Assembly: GCF_037652055.1 (NCBI RefSeq)
Contig: NZ_JBBKAH010000003.1
Location: 310,001 to 374,000, forward strand
Origin: Pelagibius sp037652055
GTDB lineage: Bacteria; Pseudomonadota; Alphaproteobacteria; Kiloniellales; Kiloniellaceae
Length of the DNA stretch: 64,000 nt
Reading direction: 5' to 3'
Both the position numbers and the translations under genes were made by a program. Position 1 is the first letter of the stretch. Each line of letters begins with the position of its first letter. The notes beneath the pieces were generated by a model, which was given only the letters and a program-made list of their open reading frames with translations, searched no databases and was not told the DNA's origin. Below are positions 50,145 through 59,461 of this stretch, in pieces.

Positions 50145-51188
50145 ATGCACGATTTCTGGCGGGATTCCGGCTATCACCTTCTCGAGCGGCGCGCCCCCGA
50201 ACGGGGAACGGCCGGTCACCTCACGGTGACCGACGATTTCCTGCGCGCCTATCTCAATCGCCCGGAGGTGCGCCCGGTCGAGGAGTCCAACGCGGCCGAG
50301 CGGGCGCTGCATGCCGCGCTGCTGCGCAATCCGCGCGAGGCGGTGAGCGGCGAGCGCCTGGCCGCCATGGCCGATCCGGACGCCATCGAGAACTACCAGG
50401 TGGTGCTGGGCTTCCGCGAGCGGCTGCTGTCGGCCGAGAGCCTCGAGGACGCCTACGTGAAGCTGTTCCTTGACCCCGGGGGGATCGCAAAGGGCGTGGG
50501 GGTCCCGCCGCTGTTCGTCGACCAGCTGGCCCACGTCATCGCGCGGTCGATGCTGGAGGGCGAACAGGACCCGCTGAAGGTTCGCGCCGCCGAGCTGCTG
50601 TTCCGCGCCCAGGCGGTCACCATCAATGACGGCGCCGTCATGGCCGCCGACGCCGAGACGGTGGAGATGTACGCCAGCTCCGGCGGCTTCGGCAGCCTCG
50701 GCCGCCTGGTCTCCGAGGCACAGACACCGCTGCGCACCGTCGAGCTGGACGTGCTGACCGAGGACAACGCGGCGATCTACTGGAGCCGCGACAGCCGCTA
50801 CGACACCGTTCTGAGCCTGAACTTCGCCAGCGCGGGCCTCGACGCGCTCAGCCGCGTGCTGGAGCGATGGATCGCGCACTTCTACGACGTCGCGGTCTCG
50901 ATCCAGCCGGTGCAGAAGATCAGCGACGAGCGCTGGGTCTGGCATATCGGCCTGGATGCCGAAGGCAGCGCGATGCTGAACGACCTCTACAACGGCATCG
51001 AGGTCGGTGAAGGCCGCCTCGCGCGCCTGCTCTCGCTCTTCCGCATGGAGTTCCTGGACCCCTCCGTGGTGGCACCCCACATCGCCGGCCGCCCGGTATA
51101 CCTCGCCATGGCGATGACCGAGGACAAGCAGCTGCGCCTCAAACCGCAGAACCTGCTGGTCAACCTGCCGCTCGCCGAGCGCGCCTAG
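50145..51188 (+). CDS. DUF6352-like protein
   Basis: 347 residues from ATG 50145 (MHDFWRDSGYHLLERRAP); the longer frame upstream is not needed. Marks are LTVTDDFLRAYLNRPEV, ENYQVVLGFRERLL and FLDPGGIAKGVGVPPLFVDQLAHVIARSML. I recall this pattern from DUF6352 proteins of proteobacteria; the reaction is unknown. No signal peptide or membrane helix is present. It stands alone between a sensory gene pair and nrdJ. Confidence 0.65.
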   Translation: MHDFWRDSGYHLLERRAPERGTAGHLTVTDDFLRAYLNRPEVRPVEESNAAERALHAALLRNPREAVSGERLAAMADPDAIENYQVVLGFRERLLSAESLEDAYVKLFLDPGGIAKGVGVPPLFVDQLAHVIARSMLEGEQDPLKVRAAELLFRAQAVTINDGAVMAADAETVEMYASSGGFGSLGRLVSEAQTPLRTVELDVLTEDNAAIYWSRDSRYDTVLSLNFASAGLDALSRVLERWIAHFYDVAVSIQPVQKISDERWVWHIGLDAEGSAMLNDLYNGIEVGEGRLARLLSLFRMEFLDPSVVAPHIAGRPVYLAMAMTEDKQLRLKPQNLLVNLPLAERA

Positions 51189-51604
51189 CCTCCCGCTTGG
51201 CCACCCCGGGCGGGCGGCGACTCCCGCCGCCGCAGCACCCCGGCATAAGGGGCCGTTTCCGCGAGTCCCGCCCGTCCGCGGCCGGCGCGCCGAGCGGTCA
51301 TAAAAATTTCTTCCGCTGGGACACCAGCCGGAAGCCGCGGCATCCCGCGCTTCCCCCGAGTTGTCCACCCCCAGACGTCGTCGCTTAAGGAATTTTTAAC
51401 CCAAAATGTGGTGACCTCAGCCATATGTTGTGGTTTAATTACATGGCGTCACAAGATGCAGCAAATCATGAGGATTTGCGCGGGTTTCGGGGGCAGCGGA
51501 AGAGCATCCAGGCCGAGAGTCCAAGCAGGACATCATCAGGCCCTGCCCCTTCGTCTTTGACGCGATGCGGCATTAACAGACAGTAGCGAATTGGAGAAGT
51601 CCGA
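51189..51604. other. nrdJ upstream region
   Basis: 416 bases. A GC hairpin (GGCGGCG with CGCCGCC, near 51213-51235) follows the DUF6352 gene. The segment 51385-51450 is AT-rich and probably contains the nrdJ promoter. Two weak NrdR-box-like sequences lie at 51399-51414 and 51418-51433. No cobalamin riboswitch was seen. GGAG at 51593-51596 is the nrdJ ribosome site. Confidence 0.55.
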
Positions 51605-54600
51605 ATGCGGGTTGCGCGTCGTTTCACGGAAGCTGGCACCGAAGTTTACGACAAGATCGAGTTTCGCCGGACCTCGAGTGAGATCCGCAACCCCGACGGT
51701 TCGCTGGTGTTCCGCGCCGAGGACATCGAGGTTCCCAATTCCTGGTCGCAGGTCGCCTGCGATATCCTGGCCCAGAAGTACTTCCGCAAGCGCGGCCTGC
51801 CGCTGAAGTCCAAGCGCGTGGCCGAGGACAACGTCCCGGCCTGGCTGTGGCGGTCCGAGCCCGATCACGACGCCATGGCCGACATCGCCGAGGACGAGCG
51901 CTTCATCGGCGAGACCTCGGCCAAGCAGGTGTTCCACCGCATGGCCGGCACCTGGACCTACTGGGGCTGGAAGGGCGGCTACTTCGACGCCGAGGAGGAC
52001 GCCCGCGCCTACTACGACGAGATGCGCTACATGCTGGCCAAGCAGATGGCCGCGCCGAACTCGCCGCAGTGGTTCAACACCGGCCTGCACTGGGCCTACG
52101 GCATCGACGGTCCGAGCCAGGGCCATCACTACGTCGACTTCTCGACCGGCGAGCTGACGCGCGCCGCCAGCGCCTACGAGCACCCGCAGCCGCACGCCTG
52201 CTTCATCCAGTCGGTCGGCGACGACCTGGTGAACGAGAACGGCATCATGGACCTGTGGGTGCGCGAGGCGCGCCTGTTCAAATACGGCTCGGGCACCGGC
52301 ACCAACTTCTCGGCCCTGCGCGGGTCCGGCGAGTCGCTGTCCGGCGGCGGCCGTTCCTCCGGCCTGATGTCGTTCCTGAAGATCGGCGACCGCGCCGCCG
52401 GCGCCATCAAGTCCGGCGGCACCACGCGGCGCGCCGCCAAGATGGTGACGGTCGACCTCGACCACCCGGACATCGAGGATTACATCAACTGGAAGGTCGT
52501 CGAGGAGCAGAAGGTCGCCGCGCTGGTGACCGGCTCCAAGACCTGTGACAAGCACCTCAACTTGATCATGAAGGCCTGCCACGATTTCAAAGGCGTGGAA
52601 GGTGCCGAGCAGACCGACGCTTTCGATCCGAAGCTGAACTTCGCGCTGAAGGCGGCGATGAAGTCCGCGCGCGCCGCCCTGGTGCCGGAGAACTACATCG
52701 CCCGCGTGGTGCAGTTCGCCAAGCAGGGCTACACCTCGATCGACTTCAAGACCTACGACACCGACTGGGACTCGGACGCCTACCTGACGGTCTCCGGCCA
52801 GAACTCCAACAACTCCGTGCGGGTGCCGAACTCCTTCATCGAGGCGGTGCTGAACGACGACAAGTGGAGCCTGATCCGGCGCACCGACGGCCTGGTGCAC
52901 AAGAAGGTCAAGGCGCGCGAGCTGTGGGACCAGATCTCCTACGCCGCCTGGGCCTGCGCCGATCCGGGCGTGCAGTTCGACACCACCATCAACGAGTGGC
53001 ACACCTGCCCGGCGTCGGGCCGCATCAACGGCTCCAATCCCTGCTCGGAGTACATGTTCCTCGACGACACGGCCTGCAACCTGGCCTCGTTGAACCTCAT
53101 GGCCTTCCGCCGCGGCGCCGACGCCTTCGACATCGAGGCCTATGAGCACACCGTCCGGCTGTGGACGCTGACGCTGGAAATCGCCGTGCTGATGGCGCAA
53201 TTCCCCTCGGCGGAGATCGCCCAGCGCTCCTACGACTTCCGCACCCTGGGTCTCGGCTACGCCAACCTGGGCGGCCTGCTGATGGCTTCCGGTGTCGCCT
53301 ACGATTCCGACGAGGGCCGCGCCCTGGCGGCGGCGCTCTCGGCCATCATGACCGGCGTCGCCTATGCGACCTCCGCCGAGATGGCGGAGGAGCTGGGCGC
53401 CTTCCCGCGCCACAGCGAGAACGCCGACCACATGCTGCGGGTCATCCGCAATCACCGCCGCGCCGCCTACGGCCAGCGGGCCAGCTACGAGGAACTCTCC
53501 ATCGCGCCGGTGCCGCTGGAAGCCCGCGACTGCCCCGACAAGGCGCTGATCAAGGCGGCCAAGGATGCCTGGGACAAGGCGCTGAAGCTGGGCGAGAAGC
53601 ACGGCTACCGCAACGCCCAGACCACGGTGATCGCGCCGACCGGCACCATCGGCCTGGTGATGGACTGCGACACCACCGGCATCGAGCCCGACTTCGCCAT
53701 CGTGAAGTTCAAGAAGCTGGCCGGCGGCGGCTACTTCAAGATCATCAACCGCACGGTGCCGGAAGCGCTGCGCACCATGGGCTACGGCGAGCGCGAGATC
53801 GAGGCGATCATCCGCCACGCGGTCGGCCACGGCACCCTGGAGGACTCCCCCGGCATCAACCACGAGCGCCTGAAGGCCAAGGGCTTCACCGAGGCCGCGC
53901 TGCAGGCCCTCGAGGCCGGCCTCGCCAGCGCCTTCGACGTGAAGTTCGCCTTCAACAAGTGGACCCTGGGCGAGGACTTCTGCATCAAGGCGCTGGGCTT
54001 CACCCGGGCCGAGCTGGAAGATGTATCCTTCGACATGCTGGCCTCGCTGGGCTTCACCAAGGCCGAGGTCGACGCCGCCAATGCCTACTGCTGCGGCGCC
54101 ATGACCCTGGAGGGCGCGCCGGGCCTGAAGGACGAGCACCTGCCGGTGTTCGACTGCGCCAACCCCTGCGGGCGGCACGGCAAGCGCTACCTCTCGGTCG
54201 AGAGCCACATCCGCATGATGGCGGCGGCACAGCCGTTCATCTCCGGCGCCATCTCCAAGACCATCAACATGGCGGGCACGGCCACGGTGGAGGACTGCAA
54301 GGACGCCTACATGCTGTCCTGGCGCCTGGGCATCAAGGCCAACGCGCTCTACCGCGACGGCTCCAAGCTGTCGCAGCCACTGGCTTCCAGCATCCTCGAC
54401 GACATCACCGACGAGGACGAGGAGCCGCTGGCCGCCAAGATCGCCGCGGCCAGCCAGACCGAGCGCGCGCAGATCGTCGCCGAGCGCATCATCGAGCGTG
54501 TCGTCGAACGCGCCCAGGGCCGCCGCCGCCTGCCGCAGCGGCGCAAGGGCTACACCCAGAAGGCCGTGGTCGGCGGCCACAAGGTCTATCTTCGCACCGG

Positions 54601-55312
54601 TGAGTACGAGGACGGCGCGGTCGGCGAGATCTTCATCGACATGCACAAGGAAGGCGCCGCCTTCCGCAGCCTGATGAACAACTTCGCCATCGCCATCTCC
54701 ATCGGCCTGCAGTACGGCGTGCCGCTGGAAGAGTACGTCGAGGCCTTCACCTTCACGCGTTTCGAACCTTCGGGCATGGTCGACGGCAACGACGCCATCA
54801 AGATGGCGACCTCCGTGCTCGACTACATCTTCCGGGAGCTTGCGATCTCCTACCTCGGCCGCAACGACCTGGCCCACGTGGAACCGGCTGACATCATGCC
54901 GGACAGCCTGGGCACCGGCGACGGCCAGGGGGACCTGCCCGAGGAATCGGTGGCCGCCACGGTGCGCCGCTATGCCTCCAAGGGCTACGTGCGCAACCAG
55001 CTTCTGGTCGTGAACGGCGGCGCCGCCAACGGCACCACGGGAATGCCGCTGGGACCTGTGTCCCAGACGACCACCACCGTGAGTGCCAGCGGCGTCTCCC
55101 AAGAGCTCGTCGGCTCGCAAGGCTCCGCCGAAGCCTATGCCGTCGAGGCCACAGTCGTGCGCCAAGTCGACTCCCGCCTGGAACGCATGCGCGAAGCACG
55201 CATGAAGGGCTACGAAGGCGACTCCTGCGGCGAGTGCGGCAACTTTACGCTGGTCCGCAACGGCACATGCCTGAAGTGCGCCACCTGCGGCGGCACCAGC
55301 GGCTGCTCATGA
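51605..55312 (+). CDS. nrdJ: Adenosylcobalamin-dependent (class II) ribonucleotide reductase
   Basis: 1235 residues. An N-terminal region (TYWGWKGGYFD, NSPQWFNTGLHWAYG) is followed by the ten-stranded barrel with SGTGTNFSALRGSGE, NPCSEYMFLDDTACNLASLNL (active-site Cys loop) and APTGTIGLVMDCDTTGIEPD. GGYFKIINRTVPEALRTMGY and the C-terminal redox/zinc tail CGECGNF..CLKCATCGG are typical of long alphaproteobacterial NrdJ. It makes deoxyribonucleotides with B12 and without oxygen. No nrdAB genes are adjacent, so it may be the main reductase. A strong terminator follows. Confidence 0.96.
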   Translation: MRVARRFTEAGTEVYDKIEFRRTSSEIRNPDGSLVFRAEDIEVPNSWSQVACDILAQKYFRKRGLPLKSKRVAEDNVPAWLWRSEPDHDAMADIAEDERFIGETSAKQVFHRMAGTWTYWGWKGGYFDAEEDARAYYDEMRYMLAKQMAAPNSPQWFNTGLHWAYGIDGPSQGHHYVDFSTGELTRAASAYEHPQPHACFIQSVGDDLVNENGIMDLWVREARLFKYGSGTGTNFSALRGSGESLSGGGRSSGLMSFLKIGDRAAGAIKSGGTTRRAAKMVTVDLDHPDIEDYINWKVVEEQKVAALVTGSKTCDKHLNLIMKACHDFKGVEGAEQTDAFDPKLNFALKAAMKSARAALVPENYIARVVQFAKQGYTSIDFKTYDTDWDSDAYLTVSGQNSNNSVRVPNSFIEAVLNDDKWSLIRRTDGLVHKKVKARELWDQISYAAWACADPGVQFDTTINEWHTCPASGRINGSNPCSEYMFLDDTACNLASLNLMAFRRGADAFDIEAYEHTVRLWTLTLEIAVLMAQFPSAEIAQRSYDFRTLGLGYANLGGLLMASGVAYDSDEGRALAAALSAIMTGVAYATSAEMAEELGAFPRHSENADHMLRVIRNHRRAAYGQRASYEELSIAPVPLEARDCPDKALIKAAKDAWDKALKLGEKHGYRNAQTTVIAPTGTIGLVMDCDTTGIEPDFAIVKFKKLAGGGYFKIINRTVPEALRTMGYGEREIEAIIRHAVGHGTLEDSPGINHERLKAKGFTEAALQALEAGLASAFDVKFAFNKWTLGEDFCIKALGFTRAELEDVSFDMLASLGFTKAEVDAANAYCCGAMTLEGAPGLKDEHLPVFDCANPCGRHGKRYLSVESHIRMMAAAQPFISGAISKTINMAGTATVEDCKDAYMLSWRLGIKANALYRDGSKLSQPLASSILDDITDEDEEPLAAKIAAASQTERAQIVAERIIERVVERAQGRRRLPQRRKGYTQKAVVGGHKVYLRTGEYEDGAVGEIFIDMHKEGAAFRSLMNNFAIAISIGLQYGVPLEEYVEAFTFTRFEPSGMVDGNDAIKMATSVLDYIFRELAISYLGRNDLAHVEPADIMPDSLGTGDGQGDLPEESVAATVRRYASKGYVRNQLLVVNGGAANGTTGMPLGPVSQTTTTVSASGVSQELVGSQGSAEAYAVEATVVRQVDSRLERMREARMKGYEGDSCGECGNFTLVRNGTCLKCATCGGTSGCS

Positions 55313-55407
55313 AGAGTAGCAGGACAGTAACTCACGTAGAGTAGGTACCCGTAGTATCAGTATTCCTACCTGTACGACTCACGTCTGAGTTCTCCCTGTG
55401 AACTGAA

Positions 55408-55440
55408 GGGGTGCCACGGCGGTGGCACCCCCTTCTTTTT
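55408..55440 (+). terminator. Rho-independent terminator of nrdJ
   Basis: A perfect 10-bp stem GGGGTGCCAC (55408-55417) / GTGGCACCCC (55422-55431), tetraloop GGCG, and a following CTTCTTTTT. It lies about 95 bases after the nrdJ stop. Confidence 0.92.
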
Positions 55441-55535
55441 GGGAACGGCGGATCGGGCAAGCATTGGGAGTTCGGCTCTCAAGCCCGAAGCCAGACACCC
55501 GCCTTGGCCCAGAGGCAATCTGGAAGGCCAGAGCC

Positions 55536-56261
55536 TCAGAACGTCAACCGATCCGTAAAGCCGTTATCTCCCACTTTGACGAGGAAGTAGTTGCCGCGCT
55601 CGTCACTGCTCTCCCGACGCCTTGGCACGTTAGCCGCGGCGGTGCTGGGAACCGCCACCGGCGCGCGCACGGCGATACCGGTGTCGTCGAGGGCAAAGAG
55701 CAACTCGTCGAAGCTGATTGCGTCGAAGCGGTCGGAGGGGTAGCGCCAGGCGTTAAAATGGAACGTCCCGTCGCGACACAGGCTGGTGATCCAGTAGGTT
55801 TCCTTGGAAAACAGCTGCAGGCCCCGCGGCGCCGGCGCAAAGGCACCGCTGGCCTCCAACGCGGCGTCTAGGGCGTCCCGCTGCGCAGCGTCGAGGGGCC
55901 GTTCGCGCTCGATCCGGCGGGCAAAGCCGAGCGAGTCCGAGAAGATCGCCTCGTTCACCACCAGACCGCTCGGCCCCTGCACCCGCGCCGTCATCGTGGC
56001 ACCGCCGGCGCCATCGCCGGCAACCTCATAGCTGCGCAGTTGGACGTCGTAATCGGAATTGTAGATCAGCCGGTAGCTGAGCGGCGCGCCCTCGGTGCAG
56101 GCGGCGCGGATATCGTCGCCGTTCAGGTAGCTGATCCAGGTCGTCTTGATCGTCGCCGGATTATCGATGCCGCCGCGGTAGCTGCAGGCGGTAAGCCCGG
56201 CCAGCAGGGCGGCGGCAACGGCAAGCTGCTGCCGCCGACCTGCTTCACGGCGATGTATCAT
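55536..56261 (-). CDS. Putative lipoprotein of unknown function
   Basis: 241 residues. The N-terminus RRQQLAVAAALLAGLTACSYRGG has a lipobox LTAC (Cys 26). The mature part is beta-rich and not recognised; noted stretches are YRLIYNSDYDVQLRSYEV and ETYWITSLCRDGTFHFNAWRYPSDRFD. It is convergent with nrdJ, with the terminator between them. Codon use is native-looking. I cannot assign a function. Confidence 0.72.
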   Translation of the reverse strand: MIHRREAGRRQQLAVAAALLAGLTACSYRGGIDNPATIKTTWISYLNGDDIRAACTEGAPLSYRLIYNSDYDVQLRSYEVAGDGAGGATMTARVQGPSGLVVNEAIFSDSLGFARRIERERPLDAAQRDALDAALEASGAFAPAPRGLQLFSKETYWITSLCRDGTFHFNAWRYPSDRFDAISFDELLFALDDTGIAVRAPVAVPSTAAANVPRRRESSDERGNYFLVKVGDNGFTDRLTF

Positions 56262-56379
56262 GGCTTCGCTCCTAGCAAAGACGGTTGGTATGAATTGGCA
56301 CTAATGCGCCTTTGCGGCGCAGCCCAGCGACGGATGAAAGAGGGAACGCCTGTCTGCAGCGCCGGGCGGGACGGCGGCG

Positions 56380-57522
56380 TCAGACCTTTATGCCGAACAG
56401 TTTTTCTGCATTTCGGAACGCGATTTTTTCCTTGGCTTCACGGGGCAGATCGACTGCCCGAAACCAGTCGGTTCCCTGCTTCATGTCTGCAAAGGGGTAA
56501 TCGGTTCCAAACATCACTCGATCTACACTGATGTACCTCAGCAGCAGATGGAGTAGTTCATCCTGGAAGAAGGCGCTGGTTGTGTACCAAAAATTGTCGT
56601 TGAAGTACTGCCCGAGAGGCTTGTTCAGAGCATTTTCGGTCACGTCGCCCATATCACCCACGATACGCTCGTAGAAGAACGGAAGCCCCTCTCCCATGTG
56701 GCCGATAATCATCTGCAGTTTAGGGAATCTGTCGAACGCCCCAGTCATGATCAGCCGAAGGGATTGAGTAAGGACTTCCTGGTGCCATCCATATCCTGAG
56801 CCGCTGAAAATGTAGTCCTGGTACTCTTCGTTATATCCCGGCCGGGTAATGCGGTAGTAAATCTCGAAGACCTCTTCAGGCGGGAAGCCTGGATGCAGGT
56901 ATATCGGCACACCAAGTGCCTCGGCGCGCGCCAGAACGGGCTCAAAATCCGGGTGGTCGAGGAATTTCTTGCCAACGAATCCATTGGTCATGGCGCCTAC
57001 AAAGCCATCTTCCCGAACGGCGCGTTCGAGTTCATCCGCTGATGCCTCCGGTTCCTGCAGCGGCAAAGTCGCATAGGCCTGAAACCGCCCCGGATAGGTG
57101 ACCATCGGGCCATCGGCAATCATCTTGTTGAGACGGTAGGCAAAATCGATGCCTTCCTGTCCCGGGAGATTCTGCACGCCCGGCGTATGTGCGGAGAGGA
57201 TTTGAACATTGATCCCCGCCTCATCCATTGCGCCGAGGCGGCCAGGGCCCAGTTCGGCAAGACCCGTCTCCTTGAGGTACTCTACGTGATCGTCGTTAAT
57301 CGCGTTCAGCGCGATCAACTCGTCGGTGGTATAGGTCTCTTCCGTGGCGATAAATTGCAGATCCTGGTCTCGCAACGCGATGACCGATGGCTCTGCGGCG
57401 GCGGCGCGGGAGACAATGGCGGGTGCGGATAGTCCGGCACCGACACCCAATGCAGTCGCGCCAGTTAGAAAGTTGCGGCGTCCCATCACCAGGTTCTTTT
57501 GGGGTTTTTCGATCTGTTTCAT
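56380..57522 (-). CDS. Exported amidohydrolase (Tat signal)
   Basis: 380 residues. A twin-arginine signal (MGRRNFLTGATALGVGAG, about 13-30) precedes an amidohydrolase domain of the ACMSD/dihydroxybenzoate-decarboxylase type. The metal-binding N-terminal HxH strand is not obvious, but IYLHPGFPPE, MIIGHMGEGLPF and VMFGTDYPF match later family motifs (metal His and Asp). Its substrate is unknown. It lies downstream of the second mipA gene on the same strand, 137 bases apart. Base composition is lower in GC than the 10-55 kb region. Confidence 0.85.
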   Translation of the reverse strand: MKQIEKPQKNLVMGRRNFLTGATALGVGAGLSAPAIVSRAAAAEPSVIALRDQDLQFIATEETYTTDELIALNAINDDHVEYLKETGLAELGPGRLGAMDEAGINVQILSAHTPGVQNLPGQEGIDFAYRLNKMIADGPMVTYPGRFQAYATLPLQEPEASADELERAVREDGFVGAMTNGFVGKKFLDHPDFEPVLARAEALGVPIYLHPGFPPEEVFEIYYRITRPGYNEEYQDYIFSGSGYGWHQEVLTQSLRLIMTGAFDRFPKLQMIIGHMGEGLPFFYERIVGDMGDVTENALNKPLGQYFNDNFWYTTSAFFQDELLHLLLRYISVDRVMFGTDYPFADMKQGTDWFRAVDLPREAKEKIAFRNAEKLFGIKV

Positions 57523-57659
57523 GTCAGCTTATGCTCCGATGTTTGCGTTGGGCCGTTGGGCGCCGCGTCCGCTTGGCAAAGACTTCCATAAGGGAATGTT
57601 GGGTGTCGTTGCTGATCGGGGGCGGATCAATGGGCCAAGCGTTGGCCCTCAACGATCGC

Positions 57660-58484
57660 TCAGAACTTGTAGGAAACGGCCAGCCCGCCAAAGAGAACGT
57701 TGTTGTCCTTGCTGATCGGGCTGTCCGCCGCGTCACCGACCAATCGAGTGTATTCGATCATCGTGCGAACCTCCCAGCTCTCGAAGACGGGATATACGAA
57801 GCCGAGCTCCGCACCGACTGCTTTAAAGCCCGATTTCGCGTTGAACCGCGAAAGGCCGGAGCGCGTCGACTGCGTCGAGTTGATGCCAAAGTAGCTGTCC
57901 ATGTACTTGTCATCGGACCACGTCGTGGAGACTCCGGCCAGGATCGCTGGGCCACTCTCGTCCTCGTCGTCCGATTCCGCCATACCTGACGCAGAACCTT
58001 CGCCTATCAAGGCACTCACGGGGATCATGGTTTCGATACCGAAAGACACTTCCAGTCCGTCGCTACCTCCGAGAAATCGGGTCAGCTCGACGAACGGGCT
58101 CACAGGGCCGATCTCATACTCGAGGCTCAAGTTCAAAGTCGGCGCGCCATCGATGTCGCCCAGCCCATCGAGGTCGGAACTGTCGCTTTCGTCGCGGCCC
58201 CAGTCATAGTTGACGCTGACCTCCGCAGTAAGATCATAGTCGTCGTAAGCGACGACGCCCAATCCATCTTCCGTCGTGAGGTAGACCCTGTCGTTCCATG
58301 TAACGCCCAAGACCGGGAGGAACATGACCTCCATTTCATTGGACCCCTCGTACTTGGACTCATATCCGACGCCGCCTCCGATCTCGAACTCCCATTCGTC
58401 CCCGGCCGCCGCGATCCCGGGGAATGCAACGATCGCCATCACCAGTCCCGATGCAACGCCCTTGCGACAAACTATGTAACTCAT
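57660..58484 (-). CDS. MipA/OmpV family outer-membrane protein, second copy
   Basis: 274 residues. A signal peptide (GVASGLVMAIVAFPGIAAAG) is followed by EWEFEIGGGVGYESKYEGS and barrel strands. The end, YTRLVGDAADSPISKDN and SYKF, matches the MipA family and the paralog at 3033-3887. An acidic loop (AESDDEDESG) is a difference. It is divergent from a regulator/kinase pair, as is the first copy, and an exported amidohydrolase gene follows. The twin arrangement suggests two sensory channels controlling related porin-like proteins. Confidence 0.88.
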   Translation of the reverse strand: MSYIVCRKGVASGLVMAIVAFPGIAAAGDEWEFEIGGGVGYESKYEGSNEMEVMFLPVLGVTWNDRVYLTTEDGLGVVAYDDYDLTAEVSVNYDWGRDESDSSDLDGLGDIDGAPTLNLSLEYEIGPVSPFVELTRFLGGSDGLEVSFGIETMIPVSALIGEGSASGMAESDDEDESGPAILAGVSTTWSDDKYMDSYFGINSTQSTRSGLSRFNAKSGFKAVGAELGFVYPVFESWEVRTMIEYTRLVGDAADSPISKDNNVLFGGLAVSYKF

Positions 58485-58579
58485 ATCCTAGCCCCTCATT
58501 CAGCTGCGCCATTCATGTCTCGGCGTTGCGCAGCCTGGGGGCGACATTTCACACTCGTGTGCCCGACAAGACGTTATTC

Positions 58580-58650
58580 TGTAAAAAAGTGTGACAGCGG
58601 TTCTGGGCTTCGGTCACCATCCGGTGGGCGTCTTGGCATACTTTTTTACA
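58580..58650. promoter_or_regulatory. Inverted repeat in the mipA2/regulator gap
   Basis: TGTAAAAAAGTGTG (58580-58593) and CATACTTTTTTACA (58637-58650) are inverted copies matching at 13 of 14 positions, 57 bases centre to centre. A third, smaller CACAC-TC-GTGTG palindrome lies at about 58550-58561. The gap separates the divergent mipA and response-regulator starts, so these are likely binding sites for that regulator. Confidence 0.5.
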
Positions 58651-58735
58651 CCTTCCCGCTTCTTAGACGCGGCAAAATTGATTATCCGGATGTCTGCAAC
58701 CCGAAGCGTCGAGGTAATTGGAGATTTTGGACGCA

Positions 58736-59461
58736 ATGCCGCCGAAGAATCCTCACATCTTGGTCGTCGACGACCATAGGAGTATCCGGGAGCCCCTGGC
58801 GAAGTATCTCGGCGAGAATGGGTTTCGAATTTCCATGGCGGCCAATGGTGCAGAAATGGATGCTGTCGTGAAAGCCGCGTCGATCGACTTGATCGTTCTC
58901 GACATCCTGATGCCTGGCGAAAGCGGATTGGCAATCTGCAGGCGTATACGAGAGACACGTGACATACCGGTCATTCTGCTAACGGCCGTTGCTGACGAGA
59001 CAGACCGAATTGTCGGACTGGAGATCGGCGCGGACGATTACTTGACAAAACCCTTCAGTCCACGCGAGCTCTTGGCGCGGATCAAAGGCGTTCTGCGACG
59101 CGTACATAGCCTACCTAAGCAATATTCGGGAATTGAAGCGGGTCAGATTGGCTTCGGTGACTGGGTCCTGGACGTGGACCGGCAGGTACTCAGGAAGGGG
59201 GGCGGCGATCAGGAGACGGCGCTTAGTACGGTAGAGTTCAGGCTCTTGATGACATTTCTCCGCCATCCGAAGATGGTTCTCTCCCGCGATCAGTTGCTCG
59301 ATATGGTCAGTAGTCGTGCCGCCACTGTGTTCGACCGGTCCATCGATAATCAGGTCAGCAGACTTCGCAAGAAAATCGAAGCGGATCCCAAGACTCCGGA
59401 AATCGTCAAAACGGTTTGGGGCGGCGGTTACATGTTCACTTTGGACGTAGCCCGCCGATGA
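58736..59461 (+). CDS. OmpR-family response regulator, second module
   Basis: 241 residues from ATG 58736 (an upstream TTG at 58718 is less likely). The receiver domain has D12-D13, D56 in IVLDILMPG and the Lys of YLTKPFSPREL. The winged helix ends with KTVWGGGYMFTLDV and carries SRLRKKIEADPKTPE. It resembles the regulator at 4153-4914 in domain plan and partner order. The next kinase gene overlaps by ATGA. Confidence 0.93.
   Translation: MPPKNPHILVVDDHRSIREPLAKYLGENGFRISMAANGAEMDAVVKAASIDLIVLDILMPGESGLAICRRIRETRDIPVILLTAVADETDRIVGLEIGADDYLTKPFSPRELLARIKGVLRRVHSLPKQYSGIEAGQIGFGDWVLDVDRQVLRKGGGDQETALSTVEFRLLMTFLRHPKMVLSRDQLLDMVSSRAATVFDRSIDNQVSRLRKKIEADPKTPEIVKTVWGGGYMFTLDVARR

Noticed and set aside
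51361..51370. DnaA-box-like TTGTCCACC before nrdJ.
   Set aside because: Two mismatches to the consensus and only one copy; could be chance.
51189..51604. Cobalamin riboswitch before nrdJ.
   Set aside because: I could not find the B12-box pattern; nrdJ is a B12 user, so none is needed.
51536..55165. A 1209-codon open frame on the minus strand.
   Set aside because: It is antisense to nrdJ, which is unmistakable; composition is that of a shadow frame.
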